In this document: one piece after another, positions 49,103-58,800 of the stretch
Layout of the letters: each line of letters opens with the position of its first letter
How positions within the stretch are numbered: position 1 is the stretch's first letter
Assembly: GCF_001469215.1 (NCBI RefSeq)
Contig: NZ_LOFH01000010.1
Coordinates: 1 to 64,000, forward strand
Reading direction: 5' to 3'
Length of the DNA stretch: 64,000 nt
From: Pseudoalteromonas sp. H105
GTDB taxonomy: Bacteria; Pseudomonadota; Gammaproteobacteria; Enterobacterales; Alteromonadaceae
Translations under genes and position numbers: made by a program
Notes under the pieces: model-generated
The model's database searches: none
Seen by the model: only the letters and a program-made list of their open reading frames with translations
What the model was told of the DNA's origin: nothing

Positions 49103-49291
49103 ATGAAACTAAACGACGTACTCCGTCTTATTGCAGGCATCATGGTTGGCATTTCATTGTTGTTACAACAGTTTCACGATCCATTATGGATTTGGTTTAC
49201 TGTATTTATTGCCCTAAACTTAATTCAATCGGCATTTAGCAAATGGTGCCCAATGATCACTATCTTAAAAAAACTTGGTTTTGAGGAATAA
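49103..49291 (+). CDS. DUF2892 (YgaP-type transmembrane) protein
   Basis: A 62-residue protein with two hydrophobic helices (LRLIAGIMVGISLLLQ and WIWFTVFIALNLIQSAF) and the family's SKWCPMITILKKLG motif with one cysteine (Cys49). In E. coli YgaP this domain is fused behind a rhodanese; here it is a separate gene 1 nt before the rhodanese gene. Probably helps handle sulfane sulfur at the membrane. Confidence 0.88.
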   Translation: MKLNDVLRLIAGIMVGISLLLQQFHDPLWIWFTVFIALNLIQSAFSKWCPMITILKKLGFEE

Positions 49292-49292
49292 C

Positions 49293-49637
49293 ATGCTTAC
49301 ATCTATCCCTGATTTAATGAAAATAATTACACCAAACCAACGTCGTATCGAAGCAGCGCAAGCAAAACAAGAGCTTGAACAAAACCACGGCTTATTAATT
49401 GATGTTCGCGAGCCTGCCGAACATACAACAAAGGCTGCTATTGGTGCAATCAACATCCCACGTGGTTTACTGGAAATGAAGTTAATGGAGATAGAAAAAG
49501 ACCCTGCACGTCCTATTTATCTTCATTGCGCCAGTGGTGCACGCGCAACACTCAGTGCAGAAGCGCTCACGCGTGTTGGCTACGAAAACGTGACTGTCAT
49601 TACGTGTAAAGCGGATACTATCTGCCACGTATTTTAA
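49293..49637 (+). CDS. Rhodanese-domain sulfurtransferase
   Basis: A 114-residue single rhodanese domain. The catalytic loop is CASGAR with Cys79 as the persulfide carrier (IYLHCASGARATLSAEAL), and LLIDVREPAEHTTKAAIGAINIP is the CH2A-type motif. The start at 49293 is chosen for TTGAGGAAT; an upstream TTG in frame lies inside the previous gene. It forms a two-gene unit with DUF2892, the YgaP pair split. Cys105 and Cys111 near the C-terminus are additional. Confidence 0.92.
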   Translation: MLTSIPDLMKIITPNQRRIEAAQAKQELEQNHGLLIDVREPAEHTTKAAIGAINIPRGLLEMKLMEIEKDPARPIYLHCASGARATLSAEALTRVGYENVTVITCKADTICHVF

Positions 49638-49705
49638 TATCTGTTTCATATAATAGTCATACTGGTCGGATAAGCTCATTGTTTTACTTTTAACGGTACA
49701 GAGCA

Positions 49706-51487
49706 ATGACGTTTACACGGAGAAGTTTTTTAAAAGCATCGGCAGCGGGTTTCGGCGCTGCCGTTTTATCATTGGGCATCACAGGGTGTACATTTGATGA
49801 AGACGATGATGAAACCATTGAAATTAGTTTTGATCACGGAGTAGCCAGTGGCGATCCACTCAGTGATAGCCTAATTTTATGGACCCGTGTAACGCCACTC
49901 GATACAGCAACCAGTAGCATTAAAGTACAGTGGCAAGCCGCGACAGACCCTAATTTCAATAACATTAGCCATGATGGCGAAGCGCTTGTAACAACCGCCA
50001 GTGATTTCACTTTAAAAGTGGACCTTCAAGGCTTAGATGCTAATACCACCTACTACTACCGCTTTATCTCTAATGGAAAAGCATCGCCTGTTGGTTCAGG
50101 TAAAACACTGCCTACAGGCAATATTGATCAAGTGAAGTTTGCTGTTATTTCATGTGCCAACTACCCTGCGGGCTTTTTTCATGTGTATGGTGAAATAGCA
50201 AAACAAACTGATTTAGACGCCGTATTACACTTAGGCGATTATATTTATGAATACGGGAATGGTGGCTATGCTTCGCAAGATGCGGCGCTGTTAGGACGGT
50301 TACTGCCACAAGACAATAGCGAAGAAATAATCAGTTTAACTGATTACCGTAAACGCTATGCGCACTATCGTACAGACCGTAATTTACAAGCAGCGCATAG
50401 TAATTGTGCATTTATAACCGTGTGGGACGACCACGAAGTAACCAATGATACATGGCGTGAAGGTGCAGAGAACCATAACGATGGCGAAGGGGAGTTTAGC
50501 GAAAGAAAGCTCCATGCCCTACAAGCCTATTTTGAATGGATGCCAATCCGCAATGTCGCCGATAAAGAACGTATTTACCGCCGTTTTGAGTTTGGCGATT
50601 TAGTGTCGTTGTATATGCTAGATACCCGAGTTTTGGCGCGTGATGAGCAGCTAAACTACGGTGATTTTGACTTAACCAGTGCGCAGGGGCAAAGCGATTT
50701 TGTCAATGCCATTAGCTCGCCTAGTCGTGCATTACTCGGTAATGAGCAGCTCACGTGGCTGACGGATGGAATGACAACATCAAACGCTCAATGGCAAGTT
50801 CTTGGCCAACAAGTATTGATGACCAAAATGTATTTACCATTCGAAATATTACAGTTATTGGTGACCCTACAGGTAACGCAAGCTGGCGGAGGTGATATTG
50901 CGCCACTATTAGCTCAAGCCAATGCAGTGTTTGCAGAATTAGCTCAAATCAAAGGCCGTATTTTGGCCGGCGATCCAACAGTAACTGACGCAGAGCGAGC
51001 CCGTGTTGATACCACTGCACCTTATAATTTAGATGCCTGGGACGGCTATGCTTACGAACGCGAAGTACTACTTGGTACTGCAATCGCTTTGCAAAAGAAT
51101 TTAGTTGTGTTGGCCGGTGATACGCATAATGCATGGGCAGGTCAGCTAACCACCGATGCAACCAACCCAATCGCAGCTTCGCAAAATGCCGGGGTTGAAT
51201 TTGCCACCTCATCAGTGTCTTCACCTGGCCTTGAAGAGTACTTAGCATTGAATACCCAAGGACCAGAAGTCACAGCTCAAATGGAACAAGTTATTCCATT
51301 ACTAGTAAACGACTTGGTGTATAACAACCTTGTTGATCGTGGATATTTAACAATTACCTTTACCCCTGAACAAGCAACCGCAAAGTGGCAATACGTCAGT
51401 AGCATAAAAACGGCCTCATACACCATGCAAACTGAACGCAGTAACGAACTTCATGTAATCGCTGGACAACCACAGATTCAAGGTTAA
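49706..51487 (+). CDS. phoD: PhoD-family alkaline phosphatase, Tat-exported lipoprotein
   Basis: A 593-residue phosphodiesterase/phosphatase. The N-terminus has the twin-arginine motif RRSFLK and a lipobox (ITGC), so it should be folded in the cytoplasm and exported as a lipoprotein. PhoD_N is at about residues 45-140 (FDHGVASGDPLSDSLILWTRVTP). The metallophosphatase domain has LHLGDYIYEYG, VWDDHEVTNDTW and LAGDTHNAWAGQL, binding Fe and Ca in the family. It likely releases phosphate from nucleic acids or phosphodiesters. A 12-bp hairpin follows the gene. Confidence 0.9.
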   Translation: MTFTRRSFLKASAAGFGAAVLSLGITGCTFDEDDDETIEISFDHGVASGDPLSDSLILWTRVTPLDTATSSIKVQWQAATDPNFNNISHDGEALVTTASDFTLKVDLQGLDANTTYYYRFISNGKASPVGSGKTLPTGNIDQVKFAVISCANYPAGFFHVYGEIAKQTDLDAVLHLGDYIYEYGNGGYASQDAALLGRLLPQDNSEEIISLTDYRKRYAHYRTDRNLQAAHSNCAFITVWDDHEVTNDTWREGAENHNDGEGEFSERKLHALQAYFEWMPIRNVADKERIYRRFEFGDLVSLYMLDTRVLARDEQLNYGDFDLTSAQGQSDFVNAISSPSRALLGNEQLTWLTDGMTTSNAQWQVLGQQVLMTKMYLPFEILQLLVTLQVTQAGGGDIAPLLAQANAVFAELAQIKGRILAGDPTVTDAERARVDTTAPYNLDAWDGYAYEREVLLGTAIALQKNLVVLAGDTHNAWAGQLTTDATNPIAASQNAGVEFATSSVSSPGLEEYLALNTQGPEVTAQMEQVIPLLVNDLVYNNLVDRGYLTITFTPEQATAKWQYVSSIKTASYTMQTERSNELHVIAGQPQIQG

Positions 51488-51505
51488 TGGTATTGTGATA
51501 AATAC

Positions 51506-51536
51506 ACTCAGCTTAAGCGATTCACTTAAGCTGAGT
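51506..51536. terminator. Bidirectional hairpin between convergent genes
   Basis: ACTCAGCTTAAG (51506-51517) and CTTAAGCTGAGT (51525-51536) are perfect 12-bp arms with a 7-nt loop, midway between the phoD stop and the stop of the DUF1501 gene. U-tracts are weak on both sides. Confidence 0.65.
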
Positions 51537-51555
51537 AATCAACAGTATTATAATG

Positions 51556-52902
51556 TCAGCTGCTACCAAACACATTGAGCGTATGCTGATTAAAATTACT
51601 TAAATTTGGAAATATATCGACAAGCTCAGAGTCTGGTACACCAAACCACTTGGCTAAAGTAGCAAAGTATTGCTCATTTGCAACACGTGGAATTAAGCGC
51701 CCTGAGCCAACATCTTGCGGACCATCTAAATGCTGAGTAAGTAACTCACCGTAAATATCCCCGCCTTTGACTGCACCGCCCATCACAATTTGATTCCCTG
51801 CCCACCCATGATCGGTACCATCTCCATTTGACGTTAAAGTACGGCCAAAGTCAGACATAGTAAATGTTGTTACATTGTTAGCCATATTCAGCTCTTTCAT
51901 TGCACTGTCAAATTCAGCCAGCCCTTGAGCGAGTGTGTTAAGTAATAGTGGATGGGTATCTAATTGATCATCATGGGTATCAAACCCCCCCATAGAAACA
52001 AAAAACACCTGCCTTTGTGTGCTTAACCTCGATTGAACACTAATCGCTTTGGCAACCGCTGCTAGCTGTTCTGATAAAGACGTATCACTGAATACCGTTG
52101 AAAACTCAACGCCCGATTCCAGCGCCGCATTCATTGTTTGGGTGTTATTAATCGCCGAATTAAAGCTGCTTGCATAAGCAGTACTCAAAGGGTGCTGAGT
52201 ATTACTCATCAAACGATTCATAATACGTGTTACATGCTCTGAGCGAGGCTGATAACCACTAAATGCATTAATTTTACTGATACCGCTTTTATTCAAAACA
52301 AATGCTTTTGTTTGATCGCCCGTTTGCCAGAGGTTAGTCCCATCAAGTGAGATATTGGCAGCAAACTGATCTTGCTGCCCTAAACGCTCTAACAAGCGTG
52401 CTCCCCACCCGCTGTTTAGCGACTGTTTTTCGCGGCCATACATCCATGATGCTTGTTGATCATTGTGTGAGAATAGGTGCTCAGGTAGTGCAGTGGTTTT
52501 ATTTTTGTAGTCATTGTAAGTGGTTGGTGTAAGCAAAGTACCAACACCGCCAACAAACGCTAAATTGGCTGAATCAAATACATTTTTTATGGCACTTAAA
52601 GAAGGATGAAGACCCACCCCACCGGCAAAATTTGTTGGGGTATTTAATGCCACAGGTGAAACTACCGCAAGGTTTTGTCGGCTTTGTTCGTACAGTACGC
52701 GTTGTTCACCTGCTAGCGGAACAAGCATATTAAGTGAATCATTACCGCCATATAAAAACACACACACCAATGCTTTGTAGTCGGTTAACTGAGCTGTATT
52801 TATTGAGCCGGTGAGTGCTTGTAACTGCAAACTTGTCAACGCGGCTGCTGATACTCCACCTTTTAAACATAATGATAAAAATTGTCGTCTATTTAAACTC
52901 AT
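51556..52902 (-). CDS. DUF1501 protein, Tat-exported
   Basis: A 448-residue protein starting MSLNRRQFLSLCLKGGVSAA, a twin-arginine signal. The mature region has DUF1501 landmarks VCVFLYGGNDSLNMLVP, FVSMGGFDTHDDQ, TMSDFGRTLTSNGDGTDHGWAGNQIVMGG, which resemble the alkaline-phosphatase/sulfatase superfamily. Function is unknown. The start is set by TTAGGAGAAA before 52902; the open frame extends 15 codons upstream into the preceding gene. It is paired with a DUF1800 gene 10 nt upstream, an arrangement found in many bacteria. Confidence 0.88.
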   Translation of the reverse strand: MSLNRRQFLSLCLKGGVSAAALTSLQLQALTGSINTAQLTDYKALVCVFLYGGNDSLNMLVPLAGEQRVLYEQSRQNLAVVSPVALNTPTNFAGGVGLHPSLSAIKNVFDSANLAFVGGVGTLLTPTTYNDYKNKTTALPEHLFSHNDQQASWMYGREKQSLNSGWGARLLERLGQQDQFAANISLDGTNLWQTGDQTKAFVLNKSGISKINAFSGYQPRSEHVTRIMNRLMSNTQHPLSTAYASSFNSAINNTQTMNAALESGVEFSTVFSDTSLSEQLAAVAKAISVQSRLSTQRQVFFVSMGGFDTHDDQLDTHPLLLNTLAQGLAEFDSAMKELNMANNVTTFTMSDFGRTLTSNGDGTDHGWAGNQIVMGGAVKGGDIYGELLTQHLDGPQDVGSGRLIPRVANEQYFATLAKWFGVPDSELVDIFPNLSNFNQHTLNVFGSS

Positions 52903-52912
52903 TATATTTCTC

Positions 52913-54832
52913 CTAATACTGCAGGTTAAATTCAGGTGAAATGGCAATCATATACAGTAAATACGATACTCTTTCTGGGTATTGGTCATCATCAAAATAA
53001 GCGTCTAAATCCCGTAAAGCTTGGCGTGTATGGTCACTCATTGAGCCAGCGTAATACACAACATTGTACTGATCTAGCAATGCTTCAATACCATTGCTTT
53101 GTAAAATATTCATATCATTTTGCAGATAAACATAGATACTACTCGACTTTAACTCTGTTTGTTTTTCTGCCACACCCCACACTAGCTCAGAGTAATGTTC
53201 ATTCATTGTGCCAATGAGCGTTGCATCCCCTGCAATTTGCAATTCAGGTGCTAACAAGCCATCTGCACGTAGTTGCGCGGGTTGATAGTCAGGCCGAAAA
53301 AAGTTAAATACCGAAGGTGAGCGCATGGGACCTTGCCCTAACCTATCAAAAGTGTTCCACGTTCTGTATTCATCATCTAATGATCTTGCATCAAGGTTCC
53401 GCCAAAACTGCACTACTTTAAGTAACGGCTCTTTAATCTTACCTTGATAGGTTAAAACAGCACCAAAATGGCGCGCTTCATCGTCTAAATAAATAGCTTT
53501 GATCACGGCAGCTAAATCACCGCGCACTCCCTGCCCATTGTCATTAAACACGCTAGCAACGCGTTCAACGTATTGTGGTGTTGGGTTAGAGGTTATCAAA
53601 CGCTGAATAAGTTGCTTGGTAATAAATGGGGCAACATTAGGGTGGTTAAATAAGTTATCGAGTGCGATATCAAGCGATTCTTGGGGTCCATAGTCAGGGG
53701 GGATCACTTGGCCATTCAATAACACCTTTTGCTTATTTGAATGATACTCTGCAAAGGCCTTCATAGGCTTGATGTAATTGCGATTTTTGCGCTTAAATGT
53801 TTCATTATCGGCATATGTCCAACCGGTAAATACACGCGCGAAGCCTTGAATTTCATCCTGGCCGTAAGTGGCCATGCTATTGCCTTGAGCATCGAGTTTT
53901 AACGAACCATTGAGATTTAGCTCGTCTAAACCAATAGTGAATAACTGCATGACCTCGCGGGCATAGTTTTCGTCTGGGCGAATGTTAAGTGCTTCATCCG
54001 CTTTTTCATTGCCTAAATGACTTAAATATGTCCCCATGACAGGCGAGAGTGTTACCGCTTCAAGCAAGTCCCGGTAATTACCAAATGCATGCTCAAGGAG
54101 TAAATCATAGTAGCCAACCATTGCTTCTGGCTCTGAGCGCAAACCATTATTGGCATCAGACACCACCAATATTTCGCTTAATGCAAATGCCACTCGTTGC
54201 CTAAGCTGGTCATTACTGCGCATCACCGCTTTCCACCAAGCGTCCACACGATTGATGTAACCAAACTCATCTTCACCCGGGCTTTTTGTTAAGTAATTGC
54301 GATGATAACCGACAGGTAAGGCGATTTGCTCATCAAGCCACTGCTGCTCACTTAGCCCTTGTGATTGGCGTATTTCATTGAGTGTTGGGCCCATACTGCC
54401 TTGGTGCAATAACCGCGAGCTGGCGAATTGATCCATACGATTAAGCGCCATAAAGCGGATATTGGTTGTTGCAGTGGCGCCTTGGTTATCCGTTGCAGTT
54501 ACAGTAAAAGCGTACTCTGTTGGCGTAAAGCTCGACGCAGGCGCTAGATCAAGTGTTATTGAGTTAGCATCGATAGGCTCAGCAAGTACGTTTTGTCCTG
54601 TGGTCTGCTGCCAAATAACGCTGGCAATACTGCCATCTTCATCATTGGCTGTTGCTGATAATGTGAGTGATTGCCCTTTAGCTACCTCACTAGGCACGTT
54701 AGCAACAGAAATTGAAGGGGATTTATTTTGCGTGACTACAGGGGGGACATCGCTTTCGCTGTTACCGCCTCCTCCACCACAACCACTGAGTATACTGGCA
54801 ATACTAAGTATCAAAAATAATCTGTAATTCAT
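52913..54832 (-). CDS. DUF1800 lipoprotein
   Basis: A 639-residue protein with a lipoprotein signal (MNYRLFLILSIASILSGCGGGGG). A PKD/Ig-like module is at about residues 35-130 (VPSEVAKGQSLTLSATANDEDGSIASVIWQQTTG), then the DUF1800 domain (RLLHQGSMGPTLNEI, QRVAFALSEILVVSDAN, NYAREVMQLFTIGLDELNLNG, PFITKQLIQRLITSNPTPQYVERVASVF, PSVFNFFRPDYQPA). It presumably sits on the cell surface or in the periplasm and acts with the DUF1501 partner; no activity is established for the pair. Confidence 0.88.
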   Translation of the reverse strand: MNYRLFLILSIASILSGCGGGGGNSESDVPPVVTQNKSPSISVANVPSEVAKGQSLTLSATANDEDGSIASVIWQQTTGQNVLAEPIDANSITLDLAPASSFTPTEYAFTVTATDNQGATATTNIRFMALNRMDQFASSRLLHQGSMGPTLNEIRQSQGLSEQQWLDEQIALPVGYHRNYLTKSPGEDEFGYINRVDAWWKAVMRSNDQLRQRVAFALSEILVVSDANNGLRSEPEAMVGYYDLLLEHAFGNYRDLLEAVTLSPVMGTYLSHLGNEKADEALNIRPDENYAREVMQLFTIGLDELNLNGSLKLDAQGNSMATYGQDEIQGFARVFTGWTYADNETFKRKNRNYIKPMKAFAEYHSNKQKVLLNGQVIPPDYGPQESLDIALDNLFNHPNVAPFITKQLIQRLITSNPTPQYVERVASVFNDNGQGVRGDLAAVIKAIYLDDEARHFGAVLTYQGKIKEPLLKVVQFWRNLDARSLDDEYRTWNTFDRLGQGPMRSPSVFNFFRPDYQPAQLRADGLLAPELQIAGDATLIGTMNEHYSELVWGVAEKQTELKSSSIYVYLQNDMNILQSNGIEALLDQYNVVYYAGSMSDHTRQALRDLDAYFDDDQYPERVSYLLYMIAISPEFNLQY

Positions 54833-55181
54833 ATTAGTTCGACACCTCTGAATAAACGACGCCTACCTACAATGTAGCCTATGGCACCATTAAAACACAA
54901 ACCGCTATTGACAGCTCTAAGGCGTTTGTCGGTATTTCAACGGCTCACATGTTAAGCAAATAACGTGCTGTAAAAAAGTAAACTACCTGTTTATTTTATT
55001 GGGGGATTATCTGTTTATTGTAAAAATGATTATTTTTTATACGTTGTGGTAAAAATAACGATCAGATAAGGGGCTCAGATTGCGTTGAGGCCCCTATTTA
55101 TAAACCCTGTCGAACGAGGGTGAAGGCTTGCTCTGCAACAAGGGTTTAAGGGTTTATTAATAACCTTAAAAATACACCTAT
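54833..55181. other. Intergenic region, one GC-rich hairpin
   Basis: This 349-nt stretch between two minus-strand genes has no supported gene. AGGGGCTCA/TGAGGCCCCT (about 55073-55098) forms a stem with one bulge and is a possible terminator for the PH-domain gene. The remainder is AT-rich and should contain the DUF1800 promoter, but no clear -35/-10 pair was assigned. Confidence 0.5.
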
Positions 55182-55724
55182 TTACTTTTTTTCGTCTAGC
55201 AAAGTCATCATCATCTGCTCGATATTTTTTACGCTGTAAGTTAACGCGCGCAGTAACTCTAGCTGGCTATCAGGCTCATTATTTTGCGCTTTACCCGGTT
55301 GCGAAGACGTTAGGTTATCTTTTTGCGTTAAAATCGCCTCACGAAATTCACTGGCATCAACGACACCCAATAATGATACTAATGCCCCTTGTCCAGACTG
55401 CCCGGCCGTTTCAAAGCTCAAGCGATACAAACCAAATAACCGCATCAGCGGGCCTTGGCTTAATCCAACATCAGTGATTTTCTCTAGCGGTATCGATTTT
55501 TCTACTTTAAATAAAATACCACGTTTAACCACCAGCTTTCGCTCTAAAAGTTCAGCCGACATCGCCGCTAAAATACGACCGCTGACAAGCCAGACAATCA
55601 ACACAATAATGGGGATTAAAGGAATGCTGACAATACTAATTGTGCTTATACATAGTGCAAACACTAACCAGTAAGACTTTATTTTGGGATCAAATGCGGC
55701 AGTTTTTAAAACAGACTCTGACAT
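55182..55724 (-). CDS. Bacterial PH-domain (YdbS/YdbT-type) membrane protein
   Basis: A 180-residue protein with two adjacent hydrophobic helices (YWLVFALCISTISIVSIPLIPIIVLIVWLVSG, about 19-50), then a bacterial PH domain (LLERKLVVKRGILFKVEKSIPLEKITDVGLSQGPLMRLFGLYRLSFETAG). The C-terminal 50 residues are polar and then helical (LELLRALTYSVKNIEQMMMTL). Members are of unknown function, some linked to envelope stress. Confidence 0.82.
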   Translation of the reverse strand: MSESVLKTAAFDPKIKSYWLVFALCISTISIVSIPLIPIIVLIVWLVSGRILAAMSAELLERKLVVKRGILFKVEKSIPLEKITDVGLSQGPLMRLFGLYRLSFETAGQSGQGALVSLLGVVDASEFREAILTQKDNLTSSQPGKAQNNEPDSQLELLRALTYSVKNIEQMMMTLLDEKK

Positions 55725-55794
55725 CGTAGTTACTTCCTTTTTGTAATTATAAATTCAAGATACGCTAAGTTATTGACCACTGCAATTGACATAT

Positions 55795-55828
55795 AAAAAA
55801 GCCGAGCATCCAGGGGGCTCGGCTTTTG
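55795..55828 (-). terminator. Intrinsic terminator of the TonB receptor-pullulanase operon
   Basis: AAAAGCCGAGC (55797-55807) pairs with GCTCGGCTTTT (55817-55827), an 11-bp stem with a 9-nt loop, and the minus strand runs into TTTTTTATAT. It is 20 nt past the pullulanase stop. Confidence 0.9.
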
Positions 55829-55847
55829 AGTGTACATCTAAAACAAA

Positions 55848-58800
55848 TTAATTCTTGCTGATAAGTACCTTGACGTTGTTACGGTCAGGCCCAATCACAG
55901 CAAAGGTGTAATTTCCTTGCTCTGCAATATTCAGTGTTATATTCGCACCGACGGCTTCAAGTAAGCTTTGTTCGCCCACCATCAATACGGGTGATTCACC
56001 TACACCACCATAATCAACGGTGCTCCAATCTTCTGAGGCTATTTTAAATTCATAATCGCCAGCCGCTAATTCAAGCGACGTGCTATACATCGCATTGCCT
56101 TGATACATAAGCGGATTATCAGTACCCCATCCGTTTAAACTACCACGTAAATAAACTTGTGTATCAGCAAACATTTGCGCATCAAATACACTCAGGGTTG
56201 GCTCATCTAAGTTACTAGCATCAAACACAAATTGGTAATCACCATCACTGGCAATATCCATCATCATGTTTGCGCCTTTAACAGCGAGTAGCTTCGCTTT
56301 AGCAACGGTAACCATGGCATCTGATTCACCCGAGCCAAAGTCGACCGTGCTCCAATCTTCAGAGGCAATTTTAAACTCGTAGCTGCCTGCGCTAAGTGTT
56401 TTCGTAAAGGTGTAAATGCCTTTACCTTGGTACATTAGCTCATCACTTGTACCCCATTCATTTAAACTGCCACGAACAAACACGGGCGTGCCTACAAACG
56501 GCTCTTCGTTATACACCTTAAGTGTTGGACTCTCTTTATCACTAGCATCAAACGAGAATACATACGTCGCATCTACCGCAGCAGTAAAGGTCATATTTGC
56601 CCCACTGCGTGTTAAAGACTCTGCTTGGTTTTCGATGACGTCTTTGTCAGCATCTGACAAGGCGCCAAAATCAACAGTAGCCCAGTCCTCTGATGCTATC
56701 TTAAACTCGTAATCACCCGCTGTAAGTGTAATAGCAACACGGTATTCACCGCCGCCCACATACTCAAAGCTATCCGCTGTGCCCCAGTCATTCAGGGTGC
56801 CTCGAACATAAACTGTGGTACTACCAAATGGCACAACATCCGGTGCACCAACCGTTGCATTCGCACTGAGTCCAGCACCTTGTGTATCACCTTGCGGTTT
56901 TACAAACACCGCCATAGTGTAAGCAGGTACAGTAAACGTACCATCGACTTCACTCGCTGCAAAGCTAGCCCCAGACATACTGCTATCCACACTGTCTTTT
57001 AGTAACGGATGCAATTCAAAGCCAGCCGCTGTTGGCACTGTATGTGAAAGCGTTTGCTCTGTTGCGTTAACCATCACCACGAGCGCATCAAATTGCGCAT
57101 CTAAGTCATCAAGGCCTTGCCCATCATCCAAGCTCATCACGATTAAGCCGTGTTGCTGGTTTTTACCTACATTATGAAAACCGACACGGTCAATAACTGC
57201 TTGCTCAGTTGTTAATCTAAATAACGGACTCGCGCTTCGAATAGCCAAGAACTCTTGGAATACATCACCTGCATAGGCAATATCTTGTGGCATTGCCTGT
57301 GCATCTGCATTAGCAGAGATAGGCATAATTTCAGACCATTTTTCTTGGTTCTTCTCTGCGTTAGGTAAACCAATGTTCCAGTTATTATTCTCTTTGGTTA
57401 AATCAACAGCATTAAACCAATCACCCGCATTATAACTATCACGATCCATTGACTTAGAACGCAGTAAATCAGCGCCCAGTTGCATAAACACAATGCCTTG
57501 GCTCATAAGTGGAATAGACAATGCCATGTTGTGCGCACGCACGCGCTGTTCAATACTCATGCTTGATGCATGCTTGTATTGCAACTGATCCCACAGCGTT
57601 TCATTGTCATGCTTTGATACATAGTTAATGCTGTCTGCTGGGTCTAACGCGTAAGCCGTTGGCTGCGTGTTCCAGCTAAAGCTGTTACCTTTTGCTGAAT
57701 TACCTTTAAAGTCTTTAAGAATGTAATTTTGTAAGTTGCCCGCCAGCGATAAACGCAGAGTATCTTGCTCTGCGAGATTACCATCTGTCGGGTTGTTACT
57801 AAACATCGCCCCACCACGCACGGCTTCACGAATACGGTCGTTAAATGTGCCAACCTCTGAGCCAGCCATATCTGCCTGCTTAGCTTGGGTGAATAAACGA
57901 TTGTTAGCTACTTCACCAAAATCCCAGCCTTCACCATAAAAATAGTTATCAGGGTCGACAGCCTGCACTGCTTCACGCGCAGCTAATATGGATGATTTAG
58001 GCATATGCCCCATTACATCAAAACGAAAGCTGTCATACCCAAAATCTCGAGCAAGAATAACCATTGAATCACTAACAAACTTATCCATCATCACATGTTC
58101 AGTCGCTGTGTTTTCACAACAGGTTGAACGCTCTATCGCGCCTGAGACCTCGTTGTAACGGTGATAATAACCAGGCACCAGTTTATCAAACACTGACTTT
58201 TCCCAAATGCCAGATGACGTTGTGTGGTTGTACACCACATCAAGTACCACACGAAGCCCTACTTCTTGCAGTGATTGCACCATGGCACGCGTCTCTTTAA
58301 CGCGAGCAATGCCTTCGCTGCTTGATGCATATGACCCTTCTGGTGCGATAAAATGGTGTGGATCATACCCCCAGTTAAAGCCATCTAAATCACGCATCGC
58401 ACTGGCAAGTGCTTGTGCATCATCTGAACCGGGTAGGTAACTTTGCATAATATCGACAATGGTGCTGCTTTTATTTTCGATTTTACACGCATCCGCTTCA
58501 TCGTTGATACGCTCACAAAGCTTTCCTAGCGTATCTGTGATTTCAACACGTTGCTCAGTGTCTTCTTCAATAGTGCCAATATCTGTCACAGGGAGTAAAT
58601 GAAAGTGCGTTAAGCCTTTATCAGCTAATTGTTTAAGGTGCTGCATTGGCACGCTTTCAAGTTCAGTGAATGCTAGGTATTTACCACGGTTTGCTTCGCT
58701 CACTGACTGATCGCGAACACTGAAATCACGGACATGGCCTTCATAAATAATCGCATCTTCTGGGTTAGTAATCGTGGGCACGATACGCGTATCCCAGCCT

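Noticed and set aside
54950-55180. Small RNA gene in the DUF1800-PH domain gap
   Set aside because: Only one bulged hairpin is visible and no promoter precedes it, so there is no basis for an RNA gene.
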